Of a stretch of 64,000 bases of DNA, positions 9,024 to 16,313 are shown in pieces; the first letter of the stretch is position 1, and each line of letters begins with the position of its first letter. Source of the stretch: Microbacterium maritypicum (GTDB lineage: Bacteria; Actinomycetota; Actinomycetes; Actinomycetales; Microbacteriaceae); the NCBI RefSeq assembly GCF_008868125.1, contig NZ_WAAQ01000001.1, forward strand, positions 1,984,001 to 2,048,000. Reading direction: 5' to 3'. Under the pieces are notes generated by a model. The model worked only from the letters and a program-made list of their open reading frames with translations, was not told the DNA's origin and did not search any database. Position numbers and translations under genes: made by a program.

Positions 9024-11348
9024 TCACCGCCCCACCTGTTCCGTCCAGACCTGCAGCTCGCCGTCCCGGAGGCCGAGCAGGACGCGTCCCTGCTCGTCGG
9101 TGCGCAGCACATGCGCGCCGGTCGCGGCCAGGAGGTCGAGGGTCTCGGAGCGTGGATGGCCGTAGTCGTTGTCCGCTCCGACGCTGAACAGGGCCACCCG
9201 CGGCTGGATCATCTCGTACAGGCCTGGCTCCTGATCCGCGCTGCCGTGATGAGCCACCTTGACCACGGCGTACGGCGTCAGCCTCGCTGAACGCTGCAGC
9301 ATGCGCTGAGGGGCTGCGGAGAGGTCGCCGAGGAAGATCGAACGCGGCACTCCTCCCCCGTCGAACTCCATCACGACACTCGCGTCGTTGCCTTCGGGGA
9401 ACGCGACGGACTTCCGCAGCGGCCAGAGCACTCGCCATGCCGCCTCGCCGAGCATGCCGTGCTGGCCCGCCGAGGCCTCATCGACGCGCGCGCCTCCCGC
9501 GACGAGGTCTTCGAGAAGACGTCGATCCGACTCTTCGGCGACCGGTCCGTGCAGAGCCGCGGAGACTCGCCCCTGGACAGCGCCTATCCCGCCGACGTGA
9601 TCGAGGTCGAAGTGGGTGAGCACGAGAAGGTCGATGCGCTCGATGCCGAGCGATCGCAGGCACGCGGAGAGAGGCTCAGGATCGGGCCCTACGTCGATGA
9701 GCGCGACCTCGGTCGCCGAGCGCACGAGCACTGCGTCTCCCTGTCCGACATCGCATACCGCGATGGCCCACCCCTCCGGAGCGGTCGCCGTGGCCAAGGG
9801 ACCGTCGAGGAGCACACGGGATCCGGCCAGCGAAAGAACGACCACGAGGATCGCCGCCGCTCCTCGCCTCACCCACACGCTCGCGCGCGCGATGCTCGGT
9901 CCCAGGTCACGGGCGGGTGCCCGAATCAGCACGATGGCGACCGCCGCACTCACCACGGCAACCAGAAGAGCACTGCCGGGCCCGGCAGGCACCAGGACCT
10001 GCGCGCCCGGCAGTCGCGCGGTCGTGGCGGCAGTCGTCGCGATCCAGGCCGCCGGCAGCCACGCCGAGGACGCGAGCAGATCAGCGAGCGCGGGCAGTGG
10101 CGCCGAGACGCACGCGAGGAGTCCGATCACTGTCGCCAACGGAGCCGCCGGAGCGGCGATCAGGTTCGCGGCGACGCCGATCAGCGACTGCTGCGGGGCG
10201 AACAGAGCGATGATCGGCCCACACGCGAGCTGCGCCGCCAGCGGCACAGCGACGGCCAGGGCGACGGGATGGGGCATGCCCCGGCTCATGCCCCGCGCAA
10301 GCGGTGGAGCGAGGAGGATCAACGCGCCGGAGGCGACCACCGACAGAGCGAACCCGGGTGTCGCCGCCAGCCATGGATCCGCCAGCAGAATCCCGGTCGC
10401 GCACAGGGACAGCATGCCGGCGCCGGCGCTCGGCCTGCCCAGGAGCACCGTGAGCATGCCCACAGCCGCCATCACGCCTGCCCTGATCACGCTCGGCTCA
10501 GGAGTGACCAGGACGACGAATCCGGCAAGCCCTGCGAGGGAGAGCCCGACGCGCATCCCCCGCCCGCCGCCGCACACTGCCGTGAGCCAGAAGAGTGCCC
10601 CGACGACGATCGCGCAGTTCGCACCGCTGACGGCGGTGAGGTGGCTGAGGCCGCTGATGCGCATGTCGTCGTTGAGTTCGGTCGAGACCGCGCGGGTGTC
10701 GCCGACTGCCAGTCCGGGCAGCAGGCCGTCGCCGGGCTCGGGAAGCCTCGACGAGCGCTCGATGAACGTGTGCCTGGCTCCGGCGGCGACGCCGAAGACT
10801 CCGGCGGCCGGATGCACGACCTCTGCCTCTGTCGCGTAGAGCATGAGGGCCGACCGCTCCCCCGCATCCGTCGCCGCCGCCTCTCCGACGACCCGTACCT
10901 CAGCGCCGAGGTCGAACCCGTCAGCGGGCTCCACACCGACCCGCAAGGGGACCGACAGCGACCGTTCCTCCCCACGCGGGCCGATGCTGCTCGCCTGAGC
11001 GTCGAACCACAGACGCCCGTCCTGCCCGACCGCTGCGGAGGACGACACGATCGCGGTGATCTCCACCACCCGCCCGGCCGAATCGACCGCTTGCTCGCGC
11101 GCCGGCATCGACAGGCCCACGGTCACCGCCATCGCCGCCATCACCGCGAACACCAGCACCACCAGCCCGAGATGCGATCCCGATCGGCCTCGCCGCCGTC
11201 GCACCTCGACGCCCCCGAGTGTGAGGAGCCCGCCGAGCGCACACCCGAGACCCACCCACCATGCCGACGACGGCCACAAGACGCAGACCAGCGCCGACGC
11301 CCACGCGCTCGCCGCCAGCGTGAGCATCCGTACATCCCGACCACTCAC
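9024..11348 (-). CDS. comEC: ComEC/Rec2 DNA-uptake channel (intact copy)
   Basis: This 774-residue membrane protein has N-terminal helices and an OB-like periplasmic domain, then the competence domain with SGLSHLTAVSGANCAIV (about residues 230-245), and a C-terminal metallo-beta-lactamase-like domain with DVGQGDAVLV, LTHFDLDHVGG and KVAHHGS. ComEC carries single-stranded DNA across the membrane during transformation. The GTG start overlaps the stop of an 18-codon comEA relic (GTGA). This copy differs at many bases from the broken comEC at 20471-21200, so the two are diverged homologues rather than a recent duplication. Neighbour holA is the usual one. Confidence 0.93.
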   Translation of the reverse strand: MSGRDVRMLTLAASAWASALVCVLWPSSAWWVGLGCALGGLLTLGGVEVRRRRGRSGSHLGLVVLVFAVMAAMAVTVGLSMPAREQAVDSAGRVVEITAIVSSSAAVGQDGRLWFDAQASSIGPRGEERSLSVPLRVGVEPADGFDLGAEVRVVGEAAATDAGERSALMLYATEAEVVHPAAGVFGVAAGARHTFIERSSRLPEPGDGLLPGLAVGDTRAVSTELNDDMRISGLSHLTAVSGANCAIVVGALFWLTAVCGGGRGMRVGLSLAGLAGFVVLVTPEPSVIRAGVMAAVGMLTVLLGRPSAGAGMLSLCATGILLADPWLAATPGFALSVVASGALILLAPPLARGMSRGMPHPVALAVAVPLAAQLACGPIIALFAPQQSLIGVAANLIAAPAAPLATVIGLLACVSAPLPALADLLASSAWLPAAWIATTAATTARLPGAQVLVPAGPGSALLVAVVSAAVAIVLIRAPARDLGPSIARASVWVRRGAAAILVVVLSLAGSRVLLDGPLATATAPEGWAIAVCDVGQGDAVLVRSATEVALIDVGPDPEPLSACLRSLGIERIDLLVLTHFDLDHVGGIGAVQGRVSAALHGPVAEESDRRLLEDLVAGGARVDEASAGQHGMLGEAAWRVLWPLRKSVAFPEGNDASVVMEFDGGGVPRSIFLGDLSAAPQRMLQRSARLTPYAVVKVAHHGSADQEPGLYEMIQPRVALFSVGADNDYGHPRSETLDLLAATGAHVLRTDEQGRVLLGLRDGELQVWTEQVGR

Positions 11349-11401
11349 CGACGCGTCATCCCGCCCGCGGCGGTGGCACTCGGGCTCTGCGACGACGGCA
11401 T
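11345..11401 (-). pseudogene. comEA relic: 18-codon leader reading frame coupled to comEC
   Basis: This frame encodes MPSSQSPSATAAGGMTRR. Its first bases and upstream 15 bp nearly match the start of the intact comEA at 21811 (TAGCGTGGCCGGATG against TAACGTGGCCGGATG). Its TGA overlaps the comEC GTG exactly as in the intact comEA-comEC pair. I infer a comEA that lost its SLBB and helix-hairpin-helix body but still carries transcription and translation into comEC. Confidence 0.65.
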
Positions 11402-11407
11402 CCGGCC

Positions 11408-11413
11408 ACGCTA
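11408..11413 (-). promoter_or_regulatory. -10 box of leaderless promoter for the comEA relic and comEC
   Basis: TAGCGT lies 6 nt from the relic ATG, in the same position as TAACGT before the intact comEA. A perfect palindrome GTGACGTCAC (11424-11433) lies just upstream, near where a -35 or an operator would be. Confidence 0.5.
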
Positions 11414-11497
11414 AGACGTGCCCGTGACGTCACTGCGCTGAGAAGACGATCAATCGGAACAATCTCGTCATCGTGGCTGCCGTGCAGACCGAGTGGC

Positions 11498-11585
11498 TGC
11501 GAGACAGACCCGCATCGCGCATCCGGCGCCGCACAGTGCGGCCAGCAGGAAGACCGCGCCGACGACGATCGCGCAGTTCGCCCCG
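11498..11585 (-). pseudogene. Fragment of interrupted comEC, downstream piece
   Basis: In frame this reads GANCAIVVGAVFLLAALCG and on to MRVCLA, aligning with GANCAIVVGALFWLTAVCG and MRVGLS of the intact comEC. Similarity then stops, and the rest of this gene copy is gone. It continues exactly where the upstream piece (20471-21200) breaks off, so the two were one gene before the island inserted. Confidence 0.8.
11581..11585. repeat. Left copy of 5-bp flanking direct repeat
   Basis: CCCCG at the comEC/island boundary; the matching copy is at 20471-20475. Collapsing the two restores VSGANCA in the comEC frame, as expected of a target-site duplication. Confidence 0.6.
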
Positions 11586-11748
11586 ACTTTTCCGAGCTAA
11601 CTAAGTACTAGAGGATTCGTTCGAGATCACGCGCAAGGTCGGGGTGCTCACCCCGACACGTCGGGCGACAGGGTCTGGTGTGCTCGCTCAACCTCAGGCG
11701 CGGCCGACCCCGATAGCGTGGTCCGAGCTACGGGGTCAGCGAGAGACT

Positions 11749-12993
11749 TCAGACTGCGACCGCTTGGATCGGCTGGATGCGCCAGCCGCTGACGGAAAGA
11801 CCAGGCACAAACTCCCACTCGTCCCGGCAGACGTCGCATCGGATCCACACGTCGTGCTCACGGAAGCCGGGGACGTTGTCGTGCTCTTCGACGATCGTTC
11901 CGGCTCCGCAGGGGCAGCGGAACGCGTACCTCTCCGTGTCTCCCCCGCCGGCGCCCCAGCCACCGTGGTCGGAACGGCTTGATTCGGAGAGCTCCGTCCG
12001 GATTCCGTTCGACAGCGGTGAGGTTTTCGCCCAGTCGATGATGGCGCTGCGGGCCGCGTCGAAGAAGTCGTCGTCAGCACCGACGCCGTAAAGGATGGCG
12101 AGCATCTCCTCCGGCTGTCGGGCGACGCCGTGGTCTCCGTCTCGCACACCGGCCGCATAGTCGCCGGCGAGGCGCTCTCTGGAGTCCTGCGCGCCGCGCG
12201 CACCGGCGGGGTCAGCTTGTGCAACGAGCCACTCGTGGAAGGGGCTCGTCAGAGGTTCAGCGTGCACGTCGATGCCGTCCCACCGGCCGGGTGCTTCGCC
12301 CGCGTCGCGGTAACGCTGCAGAGCGTCCTGCAGGTACAGGTATCCGGGCGGACGGTGGTGGTGTGCGCGGACGTTGTCGCGTGACGACCCGGAGGTGCGT
12401 CGCATGCGTCGCGCGTACTCCACCTGTGCGGGGACGAGCCCGAAGTTCGCGTTGAGGGAGAACTCGCCGGGGCTGCTCTCCGCGACGGGGATCCCGAGCG
12501 CGGCTGCTGCCAAGATCGCTTGGCCGTTCGCGACGTAGGAGAAGTCGCCCAGGTGTTCGCCGAGGAACTCTTCCGCTGTGTGCTTCAGGTTGTAGGAGTA
12601 CGCGTCGCTCTGCGGCTCGGCGGTCTGCGTGAACATCCGCAGCACTTCTGCCGTCAGAACCAGCGCGAGGTAGTCGTCCTCGGTCGTCACGGGGAGCGCT
12701 CGCTTCTCCGCCGCGTACAGACCGCTGTCACCCAGGTGAGTGACACGCTCGTCGGTCTCGAGCTCCTGTCCGTCGCTGTCGAAGTCCTCCACGGGCTCGG
12801 AGAGCATCCGGTGCTGGGTAAGGACCCGGATCATGTCTCGGGCGCAGATCCGCTCGCCGAGGATGCCTTGGGCGAGCGGGTGCTCCATCAGCCGGAGCGC
12901 ACGGGTGTACTTCATGCCGGAGTAGGTGCTCCAGGCGCGGGCGTCGCGTTCGATCTCGCGCGAGCGCGCGGAAGTAGCGGTTTTGTTGTTCAT
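11749..12993 (-). CDS. Uncharacterised protein with C-terminal zinc ribbon
   Basis: This 414-residue protein (start MNNKTATSARSREIERD) has an N-terminal part with YTRALRLMEHPLAQGILGER, a middle with YNLKHTAEEFLG and YVANGQAILAAAALGIPV, and a C-terminal CPCG...CDVC zinc-ribbon pair. The first two motifs recall hypothetical proteins of actinobacterial plasmids and phages; that is recognition from memory, not a search. The ATG at 12993 follows GGAGAT; another ATG lies four codons upstream and the frame stays open to 13095. It is the last gene before the comEC relic. Function unknown; the zinc ribbon suggests nucleic-acid or protein binding. Confidence 0.7.
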   Translation of the reverse strand: MNNKTATSARSREIERDARAWSTYSGMKYTRALRLMEHPLAQGILGERICARDMIRVLTQHRMLSEPVEDFDSDGQELETDERVTHLGDSGLYAAEKRALPVTTEDDYLALVLTAEVLRMFTQTAEPQSDAYSYNLKHTAEEFLGEHLGDFSYVANGQAILAAAALGIPVAESSPGEFSLNANFGLVPAQVEYARRMRRTSGSSRDNVRAHHHRPPGYLYLQDALQRYRDAGEAPGRWDGIDVHAEPLTSPFHEWLVAQADPAGARGAQDSRERLAGDYAAGVRDGDHGVARQPEEMLAILYGVGADDDFFDAARSAIIDWAKTSPLSNGIRTELSESSRSDHGGWGAGGGDTERYAFRCPCGAGTIVEEHDNVPGFREHDVWIRCDVCRDEWEFVPGLSVSGWRIQPIQAVAV

Positions 12994-13496
12994 CTCGATC
13001 TCCATCAGATGCCGTTGCTCGCGTCCCACGTCCGCAGAGCCGGCATCAATGAAGAGAGAACTCAACAAGAAGGGCACTGCATCTGGATCCGCCACGGTTG
13101 TCCTTCGAGGCCAGGATCACGTGGGGATCCCGACTCGGAGATGAGCAGTCCAGACCGCTCAGGACATCAACCATACAGTGAAGCGGCGCACACGTCACGC
13201 CTTCGGCGCGTGCATTCGCTGGCTTCGGTCGTGCACCGCGTACTGAGCCGTTCCTGCCACTGCGTGCCGTGTGGCGCGATCATGCAGGTATTGGGCTTCG
13301 TCACCGCACCGCTGCGCAATGCCGTTGCCGGCCCCCTCCGCGCCGGAGCGCGCTCGATCACCACGGGTCTTCGCCGAGCGACATCCCGCCGCGGCCGCGG
13401 CTATCCATAGAGTTTCGACCGATCGTTGGACGTTCGTCTTCCTGGGGCGTATCAGAGTTAAGGGCACTTCAACAGCCCGCCCACAGAGGAGAAGAC
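12994..13496. other. Divergent intergenic region
   Basis: About 500 bp between divergent genes with no convincing coding sequence. On the plus strand, TTGGAC (13426-13431) and TATCAG (13450-13455), 18 bp apart, form a plausible promoter for the 73-residue protein. On the minus strand, GTGACG and TATGGT, 17 bp apart near 13165-13200, could serve the zinc-ribbon gene. Nothing else stands out. Confidence 0.4.
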
Positions 13497-13718
13497 ATGA
13501 CATCAGAAGAAGAGAACGAGGAGATCCAGAGGCTGGTCGAGGAGTACAAAAAGGAGCAAACGCAGGATCTCCTGAGAGACCTGCGGCGGATCGGCTGGCG
13601 CGCTCGCGCGATCATCCGCGTTCTTGGGAACCGCGGGGTGGACGCCGGCGTCCTCGAAACTATGGAAACCCACCTCGACATTGGAGGCGAAGCCATCCGG
13701 CCCTTGATTGAGGATTGA
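13497..13718 (+). CDS. Small charged helical protein of unknown function
   Basis: This 73-residue protein begins MTSEEENEEIQRLVEEYKKE with an acidic, probably coiled-coil helix, followed by a basic stretch (LRRIGWRARAIIRVLG) and an acidic end. AGAGGAG lies 4 nt before the ATG, and a promoter (TTGGAC-18-TATCAG) lies upstream, which together decide this start over longer in-frame extensions. It is transcribed toward the HEPN-like gene on the other strand. Its size and charge would suit an antitoxin or small regulator, but this is speculation. Confidence 0.65.
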   Translation: MTSEEENEEIQRLVEEYKKEQTQDLLRDLRRIGWRARAIIRVLGNRGVDAGVLETMETHLDIGGEAIRPLIED

Positions 13719-13751
13719 CCCGTCTGCGCACCCGACGCCGCCGGGCGGGTT

Positions 13752-14342
13752 CTACGCGTCTGGCGGTTCGTCGTGGCGCAGGTAGGCGTCCACGCACAGT
13801 TGCAGAAGCAGCGCACGGCCGGAGTGCACCTGCTCGATATCAACGTCGCCGTGTCCGTCGAACGACCCCAAGTCCTTCTCGACGCCTTTCCAGAATCCGT
13901 CGATTGCCGCGGCGATCTGAAGAGCGTCAGTGAGGATGGTCGCGTCTGGTTCACGGTTCACGTCGACGATGAACCCGGCGAGGCCGTGGGTGAGGTGATG
14001 ACGGTGGGCGTAGATCTCGGTGAGCCGGTGACGTTGTTCGGGTGTGATTGCTTCAGCGTGCTGAAGCCACAGCGCCGACGCGTCGAACGGTTTGCCAGGC
14101 GCCAGGGACAGAACGGTTGCCTCGTAATTTCGCTTGCTGGCCGCGTCGATCCACTCGCCCTCGCCGAACAGATCACTGAAACCAAAGAAGCCCTTCACGT
14201 CCGCGAGTACCGACTGTTTGATCAGCTCATGCACCAGCTGCAGGAGGGCAGAGAACATGAGGGTGTCCCGGATCCGCGCTGGCGCGAGCTTCCGCGTCAA
14301 ACGTTCGAGCGAGTCATCGTCCACAGGCATGCGCTCTTTCAC
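13752..14342 (-). CDS. HEPN-like protein with RHHLTH motif
   Basis: This 196-residue, mostly helical protein has RHHLTH at residues 114-119, fitting the R-X4-H signature of HEPN domains, where Arg and His form the RNase site. The N-terminal helix (RDTLMFSALLQLVHELIKQSV) and the following GFFGF and EWIDAASKRNY pattern resemble uncharacterised HEPN-type proteins from defence loci. The canonical Asn after Arg is His here. It starts 47 bp downstream of the HNH gene on the same strand, suggesting a two-gene unit. Start is GTG at 14342, or ATG at 14330. RNase activity is inference. Confidence 0.65.
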   Translation of the reverse strand: MKERMPVDDDSLERLTRKLAPARIRDTLMFSALLQLVHELIKQSVLADVKGFFGFSDLFGEGEWIDAASKRNYEATVLSLAPGKPFDASALWLQHAEAITPEQRHRLTEIYAHRHHLTHGLAGFIVDVNREPDATILTDALQIAAAIDGFWKGVEKDLGSFDGHGDVDIEQVHSGRALLLQLCVDAYLRHDEPPDA

Positions 14343-14389
14343 TCACACAGCAGTAGTGGCTTCCACCCTCAGAGACGGGCTCGCTCCAC

Positions 14390-15181
14390 TCATCGACCGA
14401 TCCGTTCGAACGCGAAACCCTCAGCCTCCGCCAACGGCGTGACCGCTTCCAGGATCTCGGCTCTGACTTCGCGGAGAGCATCACGGAACCGCTCGAACTC
14501 GGGAATCCCGCTCGTCACGGCGATGTCATCGATTTGGATGTCGCGAAGCTTGTGAAAGAAGGCCAGAACGGCATCCTCGGTAGCGCTGATCGCCGTACCC
14601 AGTAGCGACGACGTTCCGTGGATTGTGGCTCGCATCTGGGTCAGCTTGTGTCTAAGAGCATCGAGAGCGAGTCGAGCCTCACGGGGAGACTCGTACATGA
14701 TGTCGACGTACATCACCCGGTGGGAGTCGAGCCACATCAGGAACTCGCGGGCTGTGTCGTGGGAGCGCCGGATGCCGCCCAGTTTCAGCAGGCTCTGTTC
14801 CAGGTCTAGGCCCACGAGGCTGGACACGAGTGTCTCGTGTGCACGCTTCCACTCCAGCAACAGACTGCTCGCGTAGGCATCCGAATCTGCGTCGACACGG
14901 ATGTGACAGGGGACACAAAGCCAAACGGCGTTGCCCTCCGAACCCCGCTCCAGCCTGGTCCCGTCAGGGAGGATGACCTCGTCTTCACGACGCGGCCCCT
15001 TGTCTCCGGCAGCGAGAATGTGAGCGGCTTGAGCGATGGCCCGGGGCTTTCCCTTCTCCGTCACAAAGCCCGTCAGACGAAGGCATTCGGGATTCGAGCA
15101 CACGTACATGGCTTTTCGAGCGACGACAGCGCGGGTGTCATGCGTGAACTCCACGCGTTGAGTTGCCTTCTTGTCAGCCAT
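14390..15181 (-). CDS. HNH endonuclease-like protein with helical C-terminal domain
   Basis: This 263-residue protein has an N-terminal HNH/treble-clef module: zinc-binding Cys28 and Cys33 (CSNPEC), His54 in AAHI, Asn84 and CVPCH at residues 89-93. The remaining 160 residues are predicted helical with no recognised motif and may be a sensor. AAGGA 4 nt before the ATG at 15181 supports this start. It lies upstream of the HEPN-like gene on the same strand. Single HNH proteins of this kind occur in restriction-like and abortive-infection systems; its target is unknown. Confidence 0.75.
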   Translation of the reverse strand: MADKKATQRVEFTHDTRAVVARKAMYVCSNPECLRLTGFVTEKGKPRAIAQAAHILAAGDKGPRREDEVILPDGTRLERGSEGNAVWLCVPCHIRVDADSDAYASSLLLEWKRAHETLVSSLVGLDLEQSLLKLGGIRRSHDTAREFLMWLDSHRVMYVDIMYESPREARLALDALRHKLTQMRATIHGTSSLLGTAISATEDAVLAFFHKLRDIQIDDIAVTSGIPEFERFRDALREVRAEILEAVTPLAEAEGFAFERIGR

Positions 15182-15382
15182 AGGTCCTTCGTTCATTCTC
15201 GATTGGCCATCGGTTGACACTATCGGGGGCCGGTTCGGCCCGCTCGCCGGCGCCCCGCACATCACGAGGCGCGATTGCCGAATAGTTGAGCGTGGCCGCA
15301 GCTGCGGCAACGCCACGACCTCGATGCGAGCGGCGATCGCGTGCACGAGGAGAATACACCCCCCTGCGGTTCGCAGCGGGTG

Positions 15383-15460
15383 TTACGGCGCACTGTTGGA
15401 CTTGTGCGCGAACTCGCCGCCGCGCAGGTTCCCGCGTGGCTGTCGTGCGTCTGCCTTCAT
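15383..15460 (-). CDS. Very short RQP-GGEFA peptide (25 residues)
   Basis: The frame encodes 25 residues, with the core ARQPRGNLRGGEFAHKSN, ending at TAA. A strong ribosome-binding site, AAGGAG, lies 7 nt before the ATG. The pattern RQP-x-G-x-x-x-GG-x-FA is one I recognise as the N-terminal tag of many uncharacterised actinobacterial plasmid and phage proteins. Here it stands alone, either as a free peptide or as the remnant of a longer gene. It lies between the HEPN gene (upstream) and the HNH gene (downstream), all on the minus strand. Confidence 0.55.
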   Translation of the reverse strand: MKADARQPRGNLRGGEFAHKSNSAP

Positions 15461-15539
15461 GACAGTGCTCCTTAACCATGCATGGGTGCGGCGCGGAGTC
15501 GCCACACCCACACGAGTGCGGCGGAGGTCGAGTCCGCCA

Positions 15540-15569
15540 CGGTTCATCCGCGTGAATCACGCTGAACCG
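15540..15569. other. Extended dyad between the HEPN gene and the short peptide gene
   Basis: CGGTTCA pairs with TGAACCG outside an inner GCGT/ACGC stem. It could be a terminator without a U-run for the DUF262-HEPN unit, or an operator for the peptide gene. The rest of 15461-15680 shows nothing. Confidence 0.35.
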
Positions 15570-15680
15570 CTCGAAGTGCGTGTCGAGGGATCAGACTGCA
15601 GTAGCGCAATGTGACATCAGACCCGCTGCGGATACACCTCGCCGCCTAACGGCTCAAGTCTCTAATACGAACGTGAAGGG

Positions 15681-16304
15681 CTAGACGTTTGAAGTTGGGA
15701 AGGTGTCGCACATCAACTGAAGGTCGGTATCGAGCTGATGAAGCGGTGCCAGAATCTGTTTTAGTAGAGCCACTTCGGTAGCGGGCTCACTTCGGCTGCG
15801 CACAACGGCGTGCGACGCAGGATTCCTTTTGTCGGCCAGATTCTCCAACGAACTCATCAGCACCAAGGGCAACTGGCTTTCTCTGACGCCCAATGGGAGC
15901 ACTAGTGTTCGTAGGTCGTCACTGCTGATTCCGTGGCTTCTCTTCACAGCTTTTGAGTAGAGCGCGAAGGCCGCCGGTGCCTCCGAAAGATCCTTTACCG
16001 CGTCGAGTTCGTGAATGTGCACGGGACGTGGTTGCCGCCGATCCTGGAATCTTGCCCAGATTACGAGTGCCCGGCCGGTAGAGGTCGGCCGGCTCTTCGT
16101 CAGACGATCGGCACCTGATGAGGCGATCTCAAGGCATCGCTGCTCAACGTAATGCTCGAGCGCGGCACTCGCTAGAAGTCGGTACGCGACTGCGTTGAGG
16201 AAGTCGGCCGGCGTATAGAGGTTGTAGTCAGATCGCGTGACGATGAAGTTGGCCTCGAGCTCCGAGAGTCGCTGCTCAAATGACGTAAGCAGGGGCGAAG
16301 ACAT
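15681..16304 (-). CDS. HEPN protein (RiboL-PSP-like), partner of DUF262
   Basis: This 207-residue protein carries RNPASH at residues 160-165, a textbook RNxxxH HEPN RNase motif, near the end of a helical domain. The earlier helix ALEHYVEQRCLEIA is typical of the RiboL-PSP-HEPN group. Such proteins cleave RNA and act as toxins or abortive effectors. It starts only 9 bp after the stop of the DUF262 gene and is surely in its operon. Base composition is lower in GC than the flanking core genes, consistent with transfer. The assignment is by motif; activity is untested. Confidence 0.75.
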   Translation of the reverse strand: MSSPLLTSFEQRLSELEANFIVTRSDYNLYTPADFLNAVAYRLLASAALEHYVEQRCLEIASSGADRLTKSRPTSTGRALVIWARFQDRRQPRPVHIHELDAVKDLSEAPAAFALYSKAVKRSHGISSDDLRTLVLPLGVRESQLPLVLMSSLENLADKRNPASHAVVRSRSEPATEVALLKQILAPLHQLDTDLQLMCDTFPTSNV

Positions 16305-16313
16305 GGCGCCGAC

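Noticed and set aside
11586..11748. A HTH-type regulator fragment at the left island end
   Set aside because: A plus-strand stretch around KVGVLTPTRRAT vaguely recalls a regulator, but it is too short and lacks a start or conserved pattern.
13195..13503. A 102-codon minus-strand frame upstream of the zinc-ribbon gene
   Set aside because: Arg/Ala-rich with no ribosome-binding site, and it overlaps the promoter region of the 73-residue protein.
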